Assembly (NCBI RefSeq): GCF_028416595.1
Contig: NZ_JAMQKC010000003.1
Coordinates: 124,001-188,000, forward strand
Length of the DNA stretch: 64,000 nt
Reading direction: 5' to 3'
From: Aquibacillus salsiterrae
Lineage (GTDB): Bacteria > Bacillota > Bacilli > Bacillales > Amphibacillaceae
The position numbers and the translations under genes were made by a program. The notes beneath the pieces are model-generated. The model was not told where the DNA came from. It did not search any database and was given only the letters and a program-made list of their open reading frames with translations. Positions within the stretch are counted from its first letter, which is position 1. The number at the start of each line of letters is the position of its first letter. This document shows, piece by piece, positions 18,746 to 28,494 of the stretch.

Positions 18746-19705
18746 CTAACGACTCCCCTTAATGTAAGGCTGACCATTTGCTTTAGGAGCTTCTGCTCTA
18801 CCGATAAATCCTGCTAGCGCTAGGATTGTTAGTAAGTAAGGAGCGATGGTTAAATACACAGACGGAACATCCGCTAAGAAAGGAATGCTCGAACCAACGA
18901 CACTTAGCGTTTGTGCAAAACCGAAAAATAATGCCGCTCCAAGAGCCCCTAACGGATGCCATTTCCCAAAAATAACTGCTGCTAAAGACATAAACCCTTG
19001 TCCGACAATGGTTGCCTGAGAAAAATTAAAGGCGATCGTTAACGCAAAAACTGACCCGCCCAAGCCACCTAAGGCACCAGAAATAAATACAGCAATATAC
19101 CGCATTAAATAAACATTAATTCCATTCGTGTCTGCAGCCATAGGGTGTTCACCAACTGATCTCAATCGCAGACCAAAAGATGTTTTAAACAAAATATACC
19201 AAGCAACAAAGGCTAATAGAATAGCTACATAGGATACAGCGTAAACGCCTTGGAAAAAAATCGGACCGACAATAGGAATATCAGATAATAGCCAGATATC
19301 TGTTGTATAAAATGGTTGATCCACCATATCCGTCTGACCTTTCCCATACCATTGCTTCGTTAAAAATACACCTAACCCAAGTGCTAAAAAGTTAATTGCA
19401 ACCCCGCTAACAACTTGGTCGGCGCGAAACGTGACCGATGCAACCGCATGTAATAAAGAAAAAATGGCACCTACAATCGAAGCAACGAGTATCGAAATCC
19501 ATGGTGTGACAGCTCCAAATACTTCAGCAAAGGTCAAATTGAATACTATACCAACGAACGCCCCCATTACCATTAACCCTTCTAAACCGATATTAACTAC
19601 ACCCGACCGTTCACTAAATACCCCACCAAGGGAAGTTAAAATAAGAGGAGCGGAGTAAAACAGGGCGATTGGAATAATTGATTGTAACGTATCAATAAAT
19701 GTCAT
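18746..19705 (-). CDS. nupQ: Nucleoside ABC transporter permease NupQ
   Basis: This is one of two membrane subunits of a BMP-type nucleoside importer (guanosine in the B. subtilis NupNOPQ system). The 319 residues form about nine hydrophobic helices and contain the family signature GVVNIGLEGLMVMGAFVG (about 34-51) and the coupling-loop region RSVGEHPMAADTNGINV. AAGGAGGAG precedes the ATG. It is last in the nupN-O-P-Q cluster, 1 nt after nupP. In B. subtilis these genes lie elsewhere on the chromosome. The exact substrate is inferred from homology. Confidence 0.93.
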   Translation of the reverse strand: MTFIDTLQSIIPIALFYSAPLILTSLGGVFSERSGVVNIGLEGLMVMGAFVGIVFNLTFAEVFGAVTPWISILVASIVGAIFSLLHAVASVTFRADQVVSGVAINFLALGLGVFLTKQWYGKGQTDMVDQPFYTTDIWLLSDIPIVGPIFFQGVYAVSYVAILLAFVAWYILFKTSFGLRLRSVGEHPMAADTNGINVYLMRYIAVFISGALGGLGGSVFALTIAFNFSQATIVGQGFMSLAAVIFGKWHPLGALGAALFFGFAQTLSVVGSSIPFLADVPSVYLTIAPYLLTILALAGFIGRAEAPKANGQPYIKGSR

Positions 19706-19706
19706 T

Positions 19707-20756
19707 TTATTTCTCCTCCTTCTTGAAGAAGCGAAGTAAAGTCCACCGGATTATATAACTTGACGCAACAAAATAAATAATTAATGCGATATCAATTTCC
19801 ACCAGTTCAGAAGGCACTCCGGCTGAAGTAGGCATATTTAGAGCTCCTATTTTTAATATCCCAAACAAAAAGGCAGCAATAACTGAACCTAGAGCTGTAT
19901 TTCCTCCTAGTAATGCAACGGCAATGCCATCAAAACCTAAATTAGTAAAGGATGAGTTAGCAGACATATATCCAAATGTTCCTAATCCTTCCATCGCACC
20001 AGCAAGACCAGCAAAACCTCCAGAGATCATCATAGCTAGAATAATGTTTTTCCCAACATTCATCCCTGCATAGTTTGATGCATGTTGATTATAACCAACA
20101 GCTCGAAGTTCATATCCAATCGTTGTCTTCTCTAACAGGAACCACATGATAACCGCAGCAAATAAAGCAATTAATATTCCATAATGCATTCGTGAATATC
20201 CGGTTATTTCCATAAGCCATTCAGACGCTAAGGAAGCGGTGTTTTCAATTGGGGCCGTCGAGTCACTTTTATCCGTTAACACATTTCGAATCAGATAGTT
20301 TGCAACGTGAAGGGCAATATAGTTCATCATAATAGTAATAATGACCTCATGTACACCGCGTTTTGCTTTTAATAAACCTGGAAGAAATCCCCATAGTGCA
20401 CCAGCCAATGCAGCAGCAATGATTGTCAATGGCAAATGAATAATGGTTGGCGCTTGAATGGAAGCACCTACCCATACAGATGCTAACCAGCCTACAATTA
20501 CTTGCCCTTCGGCACCAATATTAAATAGGCCACTTCGAAAGGCAAATGCGACGGCAAGTCCAGTTAATATATATGGTGTTATTTGACGAATTGTTTCTCC
20601 GAAGAAATAAACGTTTCCAAAAGCGCCGTTCCACAGTGCAATATAACCTGCGATTGGATTATAACCAAATATCAGCATGATAATGGCACCAGCCAAAAGT
20701 CCTAATACTACAGAAATAATAGGAACGATAAGATTTATCATCCTAGTAGATAACAT
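19707..20756 (-). CDS. nupP: Nucleoside ABC transporter permease NupP
   Basis: The second permease subunit, 349 residues, is very hydrophobic, with the conserved FRSGLFNIGAEGQVIVGWLA (about 74-93) and ELRAVGYNQHASNYAGMNVG coupling region. The ATG at 20756 overlaps the nupO stop in TGATG; a GTG one codon earlier is also possible. It pairs with NupQ to form the membrane channel, driven by NupO. Confidence 0.93.
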   Translation of the reverse strand: MLSTRMINLIVPIISVVLGLLAGAIIMLIFGYNPIAGYIALWNGAFGNVYFFGETIRQITPYILTGLAVAFAFRSGLFNIGAEGQVIVGWLASVWVGASIQAPTIIHLPLTIIAAALAGALWGFLPGLLKAKRGVHEVIITIMMNYIALHVANYLIRNVLTDKSDSTAPIENTASLASEWLMEITGYSRMHYGILIALFAAVIMWFLLEKTTIGYELRAVGYNQHASNYAGMNVGKNIILAMMISGGFAGLAGAMEGLGTFGYMSANSSFTNLGFDGIAVALLGGNTALGSVIAAFLFGILKIGALNMPTSAGVPSELVEIDIALIIYFVASSYIIRWTLLRFFKKEEK

Positions 20757-22285
20757 CACTCTCCACCAACTTTCTCTTTCTTACTACCAGCCATCAGAAG
20801 TCCGAGTTCTTGCTCATTTATTTCTCCTGGTTCAACCGTTGCAACAATATCTCCATCGAACATCACAGCAATCTTATCACTTAAATTCATAATTTCGTCT
20901 AGTTCAAAAGAAACAAGTAATACCGCTTTACCTTTATCTCGTTCTTCGATTAACTTGTTGTGAATAAATTCAATTGCCCCAACATCAAGACCACGAGTGG
21001 GCTGTGCAGCAATAATTAAATCAGGAGACCTGTCTACTTCCCTAGCAATAATTGCCTTTTGTTGATTCCCTCCAGATAGTGCCCTTGCTTTTGTATATTC
21101 ACTCGGTGTTCGTACGTCATACTCCTGAATCAATGTACGGGCATGTTGATACACATTCTTAAACGATAATACCCCACCTTTAGCAAACGGTTGTTGATAA
21201 TAAGTCTGGAGTACCATGTTCTCACCTATAGGAAAATCAAGTACAAGCCCGAATTTATGACGGTCTTGTGGTATATGCGAAACACCTGATTGGGTAACCT
21301 TCCTCGGTGTCAAGTTCGTGATATCTTTCTCATTAAGCATGATTCTGCCTGCTTCAGAAGCTCGTAGGCCAGTGATAGCCTCAATCAATTCAGATTGACC
21401 ATTACCATCAACACCAGCTATCCCTACTATTTCCCCTGCTTTCACTTCCAAATTCAACCCTTTTACCATCGGCACATTTCTTGCATCGTGAACACGCAAA
21501 TCTGTAATGGAAAGAACGGCATGCTTTGGCTCTGCTTGTTTCTTTTCTGTTTTAAAATTAACCTCACGACCAACCATTAAAGAAGCTAATTCGTTTGGAT
21601 TTGTTTCCGAAACATTAACGGTTCCAATACCTTCGCCTTTACGAATTACTGTACAACGATCACACACTTCCATAATTTCTTTTAATTTATGGGTAATAAG
21701 GATGATGGAGATACCTTCTTTGATTAATGATTTCATAATGGTTATTAATTCTTTTATTTCTTGTGGGGTAAGAACAGCAGTCGGTTCATCAAGGATTAAA
21801 ACTTCAGCCCCTCGGTATAGCGTCTTTAATATTTCAACCCGCTGTTGCATCCCGACTGAAATATCACTAATTTTCGCTTGGGGATCTACTTTTAACCCAT
21901 AGCGTTCAGACAACTCTAAAACTTCTTTCTCCGCCCTCTTCATGTCTATCATTCCGAATTTTCTTGGTTCATTTCCCAATATGATATTCTGTGTTACGGT
22001 AAATGTATCAACAAGCATAAAATGTTGGTGAACCATGCCAATTCCTAAATCGTTAGCAACATTTGGATCGGTAATATTTACTTTCTTCCCTTTGACTCGT
22101 ATCTCCCCTTTTTCAGGCTGGTAAAGACCAAATAATACATTCATCAATGTAGATTTACCCGCACCATTCTCGCCGAGAAGAGCATGTATTTCTCCTTGTT
22201 TAACCTGAAGAGTAATATTATTATTAGCAACAATACCCGGAAACTCTTTTCGAATGTCAAGCATCTCTATTACAAAGTTTTCCAA
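20756..22285 (-). CDS. nupO: Nucleoside ABC transporter ATPase NupO (two ATPase domains)
   Basis: A duplicated ABC ATPase of 509 residues. The first domain has Walker A GENGAGKST (about 37-45), signature SVGMQQRVEI and Walker B VLILDEPT. The second has a divergent A loop GVDGNGQSELI and signature LSGGNQQKAI, with LIIAAQPTRGLD in place of a standard Walker B Glu, as is normal for this family. I prefer a TTG start at 22285 (AAGGAG eight nt before). It gives MENFVIEMLDIRKEFPG, which aligns with the B. subtilis start; a GTG three codons upstream is the alternative. Confidence 0.94.
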   Translation of the reverse strand: MENFVIEMLDIRKEFPGIVANNNITLQVKQGEIHALLGENGAGKSTLMNVLFGLYQPEKGEIRVKGKKVNITDPNVANDLGIGMVHQHFMLVDTFTVTQNIILGNEPRKFGMIDMKRAEKEVLELSERYGLKVDPQAKISDISVGMQQRVEILKTLYRGAEVLILDEPTAVLTPQEIKELITIMKSLIKEGISIILITHKLKEIMEVCDRCTVIRKGEGIGTVNVSETNPNELASLMVGREVNFKTEKKQAEPKHAVLSITDLRVHDARNVPMVKGLNLEVKAGEIVGIAGVDGNGQSELIEAITGLRASEAGRIMLNEKDITNLTPRKVTQSGVSHIPQDRHKFGLVLDFPIGENMVLQTYYQQPFAKGGVLSFKNVYQHARTLIQEYDVRTPSEYTKARALSGGNQQKAIIAREVDRSPDLIIAAQPTRGLDVGAIEFIHNKLIEERDKGKAVLLVSFELDEIMNLSDKIAVMFDGDIVATVEPGEINEQELGLLMAGSKKEKVGGE

Positions 22286-22340
22286 TATCCCCACTCCTTA
22301 AATGGAATATTCTAATCAATTCAATATAAAGATTTACATT

Positions 22341-22392
22341 TAAAAATTAACAAATGAAGAGGCGTTATTTTCTCTTCATTTGTTAATTTTTA
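22341..22392. promoter_or_regulatory. Perfect 20-bp inverted repeat between nupN and nupO
   Basis: Positions 22341-22360 and 22373-22392 are exact reverse complements around a 12-nt loop (core AATTAACAAATGAAGA). It lies 55 nt before the nupO start and downstream of the nupN terminator. In RNA it would make a very stable AU-rich stem. It could protect the upstream nupN transcript, stop transcription further or bind a regulator. Confidence 0.7.
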
Positions 22393-22413
22393 ACATCTTC
22401 AAGAAAATGATGG

Positions 22414-22441
22414 AAAAAGGCTAGATTACTCTAGCCTTTTC
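22414..22441 (-). terminator. Intrinsic terminator after nupN
   Basis: Minus strand AAAAGGCTAG pairs with CTAGCCTTTT across a 6-nt loop, with T residues following. It probably lets the binding protein be made in excess over the permease genes, with partial readthrough into nupO. Confidence 0.85.
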
Positions 22442-22447
22442 TTACAA

Positions 22448-22522
22448 GATAAGAAAGCATAAAAAAATCCAAGCATGGATAACATTCAGCGACATTCACG
22501 TCCAGCTTCAGCGCTTTTGTTC
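22448..22522 (-). repeat. Dispersed intergenic repeat, copy 5 (inverted)
   Basis: Read on the minus strand it contains GCGCTGAAGCTGGACGTG, GCTGAATGTT, CCATGCTTGGATTTTTT and TTTCTTATCTTG. It is almost identical to copy 6, defining a subtype. Unlike most copies it lies between the gene (nupN) and its terminator. Confidence 0.75.
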
Positions 22523-22541
22523 AAGATAAGCCTTTCCCTAC

Positions 22542-23675
22542 TTAAAGGGATTCAAGAAAAGTAGTAAGCTCTTCTTCGGTAGAAGGTACTTCAATTTCCC
22601 CATCAACAATTTTTTGCTTCCACTCTTCTACAGCTGCATCAATCTCCGCTGTATAAGCTTCTTCATTTGTCTTAGCAACACCAACACCGTCTTGTTCGAT
22701 ACCGAATTCTAGTGTCTCACCACCTGGAAACTCCCCTTGAAGTGCTTGCTTTGATACAGACTGGACTGCAACGTCAACACGTTTTATCATCGATGTTAAA
22801 GTGACATTAGCGTCCCCGATTTCACCTTCTTCATATTGGTCACGGTCTACACCAATAACCCACACATTCGCATCAGGATTTCCGTTCTTAATGTCTTTAG
22901 CTTGGGAAAAAACTCCGTTACCTGTTGCACCGGAAGCGTGATATATAACATCAATACCACTGTTATACATATTAGAAGCAATGGCTTTACCCTTAGTTGC
23001 ATCAGCAAACGACTCTGCATATTGAACATTGACTTCAATAGAAGGGTCAACGGCTGCTACACCCGCACGGAAACCTGTTTCAAATTTTTTAATTAACGGA
23101 CTTTCTTCTCCACCAACAAAACCTACTTTTCCTGACTCACTTTTCAGTGCAGCAGCAACCCCCACAAGGAAAGAACCTTGGTGCTCTTTAAAAGTAATAC
23201 TTGCAACGTTTTCTCCTTCAACAACTGAGTCAATAATAGCAAAGTTTGTATCAGGGTTTTGCTTCGCTACTTTACCCAAATCCTCTGCTAGTTTATAACC
23301 AATTCCATAAATCAGGTTATAATTTTGTTGTACTAAGCGGTTTAAGTTTGGCATATAATCAGCATTTGCATCGGATTGTGCATAATCAAAACCTTTCCCT
23401 TTTTCCATTCCATTTTCTTCACCAAACGCTTGAAGGCCTTCCCAAGCGGATTGGTTAAATGATTTATCATCTACACCACCAACATCCGTCACCATTCCGA
23501 CACTAAAGTCTGATGCAGCTTCGTCATCTGTAGCTTCACCTTCATTTGCTTGGCCTTGGTCTTCTGTATCTGTAGCAGTATCTTCTTCATTGTCTGCAGT
23601 TCCACATGCAACTAAAACGAAGCTAAGTGATAACAACAGTCCAATCAACAGTAAAAAACGATTTTTTTTCAACAT
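22542..23675 (-). CDS. nupN: Nucleoside-binding lipoprotein NupN (BMP family)
   Basis: This is the extracellular substrate-binding protein of the importer. It has a lipoprotein signal peptide (basic MLKKNR, hydrophobic core, lipobox LVAC at about 21-24), so it is expected to be anchored at the outer membrane face by a diacylglyceryl Cys. A Glu/Asp-rich linker follows, and then the BMP/Med domain (GMVTDVGGVDDKSFNQSAWE; KVGFVGGEESPLIKKFETGF). I chose the ATG at 23675 because GGAGG lies 5 nt before it; four more codons are open upstream. Gene order nupN-O-P-Q behind a GntR gene supports specific regulation. Confidence 0.94.
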   Translation of the reverse strand: MLKKNRFLLLIGLLLSLSFVLVACGTADNEEDTATDTEDQGQANEGEATDDEAASDFSVGMVTDVGGVDDKSFNQSAWEGLQAFGEENGMEKGKGFDYAQSDANADYMPNLNRLVQQNYNLIYGIGYKLAEDLGKVAKQNPDTNFAIIDSVVEGENVASITFKEHQGSFLVGVAAALKSESGKVGFVGGEESPLIKKFETGFRAGVAAVDPSIEVNVQYAESFADATKGKAIASNMYNSGIDVIYHASGATGNGVFSQAKDIKNGNPDANVWVIGVDRDQYEEGEIGDANVTLTSMIKRVDVAVQSVSKQALQGEFPGGETLEFGIEQDGVGVAKTNEEAYTAEIDAAVEEWKQKIVDGEIEVPSTEEELTTFLESL

Positions 23676-23709
23676 AATTACCTCCATTACCTTTTTATTT
23701 TAAGTGCGT

Positions 23710-23758
23710 GTTCAAAAAGTCGATGAAGAGATGCGTAGTATTTGGTGACTTTTTGAAC
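23710..23758. repeat. Inverted repeat upstream of nupN
   Basis: GTTCAAAAAGTC (23710-23721) and GACTTTTTGAAC (23747-23758) are perfect 12-bp complements around a 25-nt loop. It lies in the nupN leader, 35 nt before the start codon. It could be a leader hairpin or a small dispersed palindromic repeat; I see only this copy here. Confidence 0.6.
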
Positions 23759-23766
23759 AACTTCTT

Positions 23767-23794
23767 AAATGTATAATTTTAAATCAATACATTT
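23767..23794. promoter_or_regulatory. Candidate operator between ymfC and nupN
   Basis: AAATGTAT and ATACATTT form an 8-bp inverted repeat 12 nt apart, in the ymfC-nupN intergenic region. It might be the operator for the adjacent GntR-type regulator, but no clear promoter is visible and the region is AT-rich. Confidence 0.35.
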
Positions 23795-23844
23795 TTCTCC
23801 GTAGCAATGATGTAATTACCACCTCCCTAAGGTGAAGAAATAAC

Positions 23845-24561
23845 TTAATCTCTTCTTCGCAAAATAGAGAAACTAAATACATCTGGTCGAAAATAATTAG
23901 TAGAATAGAGTACTGGTTCGTCATTTTCTGTATAATGCATTTGTTTAAGTAACAATAAGGCTTGATTCGGCTCACAGTGTAACATCGGTGAAATTTTTTC
24001 ATGATAGCTGATTGGTTCTATTTGTGTAATTGCATGTGTAATTGTCTTGTTACTATAAGATTCCACTAAACGGTAAATCGAGCCATGATTATGAACTTGA
24101 TCAACAGGAATCAGATTTTCATCCACTTTATCTATACAATATACAACAGGTTGTCCATCAGCAGTTCTTACCCTTTCAATCTGCGCAATAGTGTCAATCT
24201 GTTTTGGTGCAAAGCGGGCTTTGTCCTCATTTGTTGGCGGAAATAACTCTGTTAGCAAATATTGTGAGCCCGGTGTTTTGCCCGATTGTAGAATCATCTC
24301 CGTTACACTACCCAGCTTTTCAATCCCTGTTGACAAAATAGGTTTTGGATTAACAAAAGTTCCTAAACCGTGTCTTGTCGTCAAAATGTTTTCCTCTTCT
24401 AACACCCTTATAACTTCTTTTAGGGTTGACCGAGAGACCCCGTACTGTTTTGCCAGTTCAAAATCTGATGGCAATGGCGCCTTTTCCCGAAAAAAACCGG
24501 CTTCAATATCAGCCTTTATCTGATCTAACACTTGTAAAAACACCTCGTGATTTGCATCCAT
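23845..24561 (-). CDS. ymfC: GntR/HutC-type transcriptional regulator YmfC (NupR-like)
   Basis: This regulator has an N-terminal winged helix-turn-helix (about 8-75: PLPSDFELAKQYGVSRSTLK; ENILTTRHGLGTFV) and a C-terminal UTRA ligand-binding domain, so it is of the HutC subfamily. With the start at 24561 (GGGGGAA 6 nt before) it has 238 residues, like B. subtilis YmfC; a longer open frame extends 48 codons upstream without a ribosome-binding site. Its position directly ahead of nupN makes it the likely regulator of the nucleoside transporter (inference from context and from the B. subtilis homologue). Confidence 0.88.
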   Translation of the reverse strand: MDANHEVFLQVLDQIKADIEAGFFREKAPLPSDFELAKQYGVSRSTLKEVIRVLEEENILTTRHGLGTFVNPKPILSTGIEKLGSVTEMILQSGKTPGSQYLLTELFPPTNEDKARFAPKQIDTIAQIERVRTADGQPVVYCIDKVDENLIPVDQVHNHGSIYRLVESYSNKTITHAITQIEPISYHEKISPMLHCEPNQALLLLKQMHYTENDEPVLYSTNYFRPDVFSFSILRRRD

Positions 24562-24631
24562 GCCCATTTCCCCCAATGAACAACTAACTGTATTTAACCA
24601 TCTCGTAAATGTCCGCACTAAATATAACACT

Positions 24632-24649
24632 TTTAATTCTAGAATTAAA
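24632..24649. promoter_or_regulatory. Perfect 18-bp palindrome upstream of ymfC
   Basis: TTTAATTCTAGAATTAAA is an uninterrupted palindrome about 70 nt before ymfC. It overlaps the place of a -35 for a TATATT (minus strand, 24621-24626), so it fits an autoregulatory operator of the GntR protein. No experimental support. Confidence 0.45.
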
Positions 24650-24791
24650 TAGAAATAATTACATTTTTGCCAAAAAACGACACATTCCGCAACTTGCGAT
24701 TCCATTCATTTATCGAAAAAGTCAATTTTTTTACCCTTGCCTAGATAAGACAAGGGTAGATTAATTCTATTTTAACCACATGATCCATTTT

Positions 24792-27134
24792 TTATGATGA
24801 CTTCTCTTCTGAATAGTTAGATACAAGAACTGTCCGTGGTTTTGATCCCTCATAAGGGCCAACAATACCTCGGTCTTCCATCGCATCTATTAGCCTCGCT
24901 GCTCGTGTATATCCAATTCTAAATCGACGTTGCAACATCGATACACTTGCACTTTGCATTTCAACAATCATTTGAACTGCCTCATCAAATAAATCATCAT
25001 CGACCTCTGACTGAACTTCATTCTCTTCATCTGGGATCATGTCCGTCTGATATTGTGCCTTTTGTTGTTCGACACAATGGTTAACAATCTTTTCAACCTC
25101 ATCATCAGATAAAAAGGCCCCTTGTATTCTTGTTGGTTTTGATGCGCCAACAGGGATGAACAACATATCTCCACGTCCTAACAATTTTTCTGCTCCACCA
25201 GAATCAAGAATCGTCCTAGAGTCTGTGGCAGAAGAAACACTAAATGCAATTCGAGAAGGAATGTTTGCTTTTATGACCCCGGTAATAACATCAACAGACG
25301 GGCGTTGCGTTGCAATAATCAAATGAATCCCAGCAGCCCGTGCCATTTGTGCAAGACGAGTGATAGCATCTTCCACATCACCTGACGCAACCATCATTAA
25401 ATCAGCTAACTCGTCCACTAAAACAACAATGTATGGTAATAGTGGTTGGTTTTCTCCTTCTGTTACATTATGTTTTTTTACATAGTCGTTGTATCCCTCG
25501 ATATTCCTTGTTCCGGTATCTGAAAATAAATCATACCTTCTTTCCATTTCAGCAACTACCTTCTTAAGCGCTCTTGACGCTTTTTTCGGATCGGTTACAA
25601 CGGGGGCAAGTAAGTGAGGAATACCATTGTATACATTTAGCTCTACTTTTTTTGGATCAATCATCATCATTTTCACTTCATGTGGTTTTGCCCGCATTAA
25701 TATACTTGTAATAATTCCATTTATACAAACACTCTTACCACTACCTGTTGCACCTGCAACTAAAAGGTGTGGCATTTTATTTAATTCAGCCATGACTGCA
25801 TCTCCGGCAATATCCCTTCCTAAAACAAAAGCTAATTTTGAACCTTGTTGGGCTTGTCTTGTTTCTAATACTTCACGCAAGGACACCGTAGCAATTTCTT
25901 GATTTGGAACCTCTATACCAACTGCAGATTTTCCTGGTATTGGTGCTTCAATTCGAATATCCTTAGCAGCTAGCGCCAAGGCAAGATCATCATGCAAGTT
26001 CACAATTTTACTTACCTTTACACCGACATCAGGATAGACCTCATACTTCGTAACAGCAGGACCGACGTGGACTTTCGTTACTTTAGCTTTCACACCGAAG
26101 CTATGGAAGGTTCTTTCAAGTTTCCTTACCGTTGCTTGAATTTGCCCTCTTTCTTGATGTTGTGTATTATGTTTCGGTTCCGTTAACAACGTCATCGATG
26201 GTAAATGGTAATCGACGTTCTCTATTTCTGCTAACGGTAACGACGCTGTTAAATCTTGATCATCGTTGCTGTCTTTTTCTGGGCCATTGTTGGGTTGATT
26301 AGCAGTTACTTTGGAATCAGTGCTAATCGGGTTAAGCTGTGCTTTTTCTTCCTTTGCTTTGTTGTCCATCGAGTACGCAATATCCGTAAATTCTTGAATG
26401 ACTGGTTCACTAGCTTCAGCAATATCATCCCAATCGCTCGCAACCTCTTTGGCCTGTTTTGATTGTTTCTTTTGCTCTTTCTTCTTTTCTTTTCGATTTA
26501 TTCGCAACTCTTTCCATTCTTCTAATTGTTTCTTAGCAAAGGAGCGAAACGAGTTTGATAGTTTTTCGATAAAGTCACCAATAGAAAACTCTGTAATAAA
26601 TAATCCACCGATTAAGATGGCAAGAACAGATAAAAACTTAGCACCTGTAGATGAGAACAAATAGTAACTAAAAGCAAATAAGAAGGCACCAACCATACCT
26701 CCCCCAAGATTACTGGCAGGTACTTCATCATTGATAAATGCAAAAAAGTTGCTTCCAGTTGTTTTTAATATCGAAGGCTCGACAGAATATATTAATACAG
26801 ACTCAAACGTTTGAATATGGGTTAATAATAAAAGGCCTAGTAAAATAATGTAAGTCCCGATTAAACGTTTGTGAAACAGAAATGGGATTTTTCGCTTAAT
26901 CATTAAATATAATCCAACCCAAGTAAGAAACACAGAAGCTATAAAGTACCACATTCCAAACAAAAATCTAAAAATATTTTCTAACCCTGCCGGAATTGCT
27001 CCTTCACTTATCGAGCTAGCCCCACTCCCCAAAACGGCAAAAAATAGTAGTAAAATACCAATTAGTTCTAATTTAACTTGTGCTTTTAATGTCGGTTGTT
27101 GTTTCTTTTTTTTCGTTTTTCTTCTTTTAGCCAA
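24792..27134 (-). CDS. spoIIIE: DNA translocase SpoIIIE/FtsK
   Basis: This hexameric DNA pump moves the chromosome into the forespore through the septum. The 780 residues have four N-terminal membrane helices (about 20-185) and a charged linker with coiled-coil tendency (190-290). The motor domain has Walker [10 protein letters not shown] (about 460), Walker [13 protein letters not shown], and [20 protein letters not shown]-terminal winged-helix gamma domain follows ([23 protein letters not shown]), which reads the SRS orienting sequences. Length matches B. subtilis SpoIIIE (787). Confidence 0.96.
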   Translation of the reverse strand: MAKRRKTKKKKQQPTLKAQVKLELIGILLLFFAVLGSGASSISEGAIPAGLENIFRFLFGMWYFIASVFLTWVGLYLMIKRKIPFLFHKRLIGTYIILLGLLLLTHIQTFESVLIYSVEPSILKTTGSNFFAFINDEVPASNLGGGMVGAFLFAFSYYLFSSTGAKFLSVLAILIGGLFITEFSIGDFIEKLSNSFRSFAKKQLEEWKELRINRKEKKKEQKKQSKQAKEVASDWDDIAEASEPVIQEFTDIAYSMDNKAKEEKAQLNPISTDSKVTANQPNNGPEKDSNDDQDLTASLPLAEIENVDYHLPSMTLLTEPKHNTQHQERGQIQATVRKLERTFHSFGVKAKVTKVHVGPAVTKYEVYPDVGVKVSKIVNLHDDLALALAAKDIRIEAPIPGKSAVGIEVPNQEIATVSLREVLETRQAQQGSKLAFVLGRDIAGDAVMAELNKMPHLLVAGATGSGKSVCINGIITSILMRAKPHEVKMMMIDPKKVELNVYNGIPHLLAPVVTDPKKASRALKKVVAEMERRYDLFSDTGTRNIEGYNDYVKKHNVTEGENQPLLPYIVVLVDELADLMMVASGDVEDAITRLAQMARAAGIHLIIATQRPSVDVITGVIKANIPSRIAFSVSSATDSRTILDSGGAEKLLGRGDMLFIPVGASKPTRIQGAFLSDDEVEKIVNHCVEQQKAQYQTDMIPDEENEVQSEVDDDLFDEAVQMIVEMQSASVSMLQRRFRIGYTRAARLIDAMEDRGIVGPYEGSKPRTVLVSNYSEEKSS

Positions 27135-27180
27135 CTGTTATCACCTCTATGATTACTTGCCATGTACTAGTGATGAGATA

Positions 27181-27207
27181 AACCCTTGTCAAAAATTGAC
27201 AAGGGTT
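27181..27207 (-). terminator. Hairpin between ylzJ and spoIIIE
   Basis: AACCCTTGTCAA and TTGACAAGGGTT form a strong stem with only a short T-run on the minus strand. It may terminate the tepA-ylzJ transcript, or sit in the spoIIIE leader. Confidence 0.6.
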
Positions 27208-27289
27208 ACGTTATTTTGGTCAAAGTAACACAATTCACCATTTTATACATTATTATATCATAGAGTTATTAAATGTTGAGTAGTTAGCG

Positions 27290-27502
27290 TTAATATAACT
27301 GAAAAGTAGTACCAGGAGTCAGCGATTGATTTAAGAAATGTTGTGGATTAGTCGAAAGCAATTGAGTAATTCGGTAAGATCCTTGTTCAATATGTTCAAT
27401 TTCAACAGTCATCTCATCCACATCGATCATTTGACGATTAGTATAACTAGCTTGGTCCGTCGGAAAGATATCAAATTCGCTTAATGGCGTATAGAGAATC
27501 AT
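27290..27502 (-). CDS. ylzJ: YlzJ-like protein
   Basis: This 70-residue protein belongs to the YlzJ family, of unknown function, conserved next to tepA in Bacilli ([36 protein letters not shown]). It has no membrane segment. Its start overlaps the tepA stop by 4 nt, implying translational coupling with the protease. Confidence 0.85.
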   Translation of the reverse strand: MILYTPLSEFDIFPTDQASYTNRQMIDVDEMTVEIEHIEQGSYRITQLLSTNPQHFLNQSLTPGTTFQLY

Positions 27503-28218
27503 TGAATCATCTTCCTATCATTCGATTCTGAAATTAATTCGCTAAGTTTATGCATCGCTTCCTTGACTCCACCAATTGCGTCAATTAATCCGTATTCGAC
27601 TGCATCTCTCCCTACAACATTTGTCCCGATATCTCTTGTTAGGTTTCCTTTTTCAAACATTAATTCTTTAAACTTTTCTTCTTTTATATTGGAGTGACCC
27701 GTAACAAATCGGATAACTCGTTCTTGCATTTTATCTAAATATTCAAATGTTTGAGGTACACCAATCACTAATCCAGTTAATCTAATTGGGTGAATAGTCA
27801 TTGTCGCAGTAGGAACGATAAACGAGTAATTGGTCGAAACAGCGATCGGTATCCCTATCGAATGCCCACCCCCTAATACAATGGACACTGTAGGCTTGGA
27901 AATCGATGCTATCATTTCAGAGAGAGCGAGGCCTGCTTCAACATCGCCCCCAACAGTATTTAATAGAACAATGACCCCTTCTATTTTAGGATTTTGTTCA
28001 ATCGCAACAATTTGGGGAATCAAATGTTCATATTTCGTTGTTTTGTTTTGCGGCGGAAGTTGAATATGTCCTTCTATTTGTCCAATGATTGGCAAAACGT
28101 GTATGTTGGAATCAGGTGCTGTTGGTACAGAAGATTGTCCGAGCTGTTGAATCTTTTGTACCAATGATGATTGATTTTGATCTTGGTTTTGATCGTTATT
28201 CGGTTCTTTATCTGGCAT
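27499..28218 (-). CDS. tepA: Translocation-enhancing protein TepA (ClpP-like serine protease)
   Basis: TepA is a cytoplasmic ClpP-fold protease linked to protein export and, in related sporeformers, to degradation of small spore proteins. The 239-residue protein has a Gln/Asn-rich N-terminus ([12 protein letters not shown]). A ClpP/crotonase core follows with [17 protein letters not shown] and [13 protein letters not shown], the likely nucleophilic Ser, and then [10 protein letters not shown] with a His. I chose the ATG at 28218 (AAAGGAG before it) over an upstream start 20 codons earlier; the family length is about 245. Confidence 0.9.
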   Translation of the reverse strand: MPDKEPNNDQNQDQNQSSLVQKIQQLGQSSVPTAPDSNIHVLPIIGQIEGHIQLPPQNKTTKYEHLIPQIVAIEQNPKIEGVIVLLNTVGGDVEAGLALSEMIASISKPTVSIVLGGGHSIGIPIAVSTNYSFIVPTATMTIHPIRLTGLVIGVPQTFEYLDKMQERVIRFVTGHSNIKEEKFKELMFEKGNLTRDIGTNVVGRDAVEYGLIDAIGGVKEAMHKLSELISESNDRKMIQ

Positions 28219-28362
28219 AGTAAGTACTCCTTTCTTTATCCAGTAATAGTATGAACATTCAAAAACTGTTACATACAAAGAAATAGAAAGGTAATTTCAA
28301 TTATTTACGTTACGTTGTTTTTTTTCGTAGTACCAAGTTGACTTAATTGACCTAGAAACAGT

Positions 28363-28442
28363 AAGAAAAGCGTAGGCGCTGAAGCTGGACGTGGCTGTTG
28401 CTGAATGTTTTCCATGCTTGGATTTTTGTATACTTTCTTATC
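28363..28442 (+). repeat. Dispersed intergenic repeat, copy 6
   Basis: AAGAAAAGCGTAGGCGCTG, AAGCTGGACGTGGCTG, CCATGCTTGGATTTTTG, TATACTTTCTTATC. It is the sister of copy 5 (opposite orientation) and ends a few bases from the dapA terminator. Confidence 0.78.
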
Positions 28443-28446
28443 TTAT

Positions 28447-28489
28447 AAAAAAAACCGGGTTTAATCCATTGTTTGAATCAAACCCGGGC
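28447..28489 (-). terminator. Intrinsic terminator after dapA
   Basis: Minus strand GCCCGGGTTTGATTC folds with GGATTAAACCCGG and is followed by eight T residues. Confidence 0.9.
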
Positions 28490-28494
28490 ATTTT

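Noticed and set aside
24730-24760. CCCTTGTC...GGCAAGGG hairpin after spoIIIE as a terminator
   Set aside because: On the transcribed strand the stem is followed by a run of A, not T, so it does not look like an intrinsic terminator.
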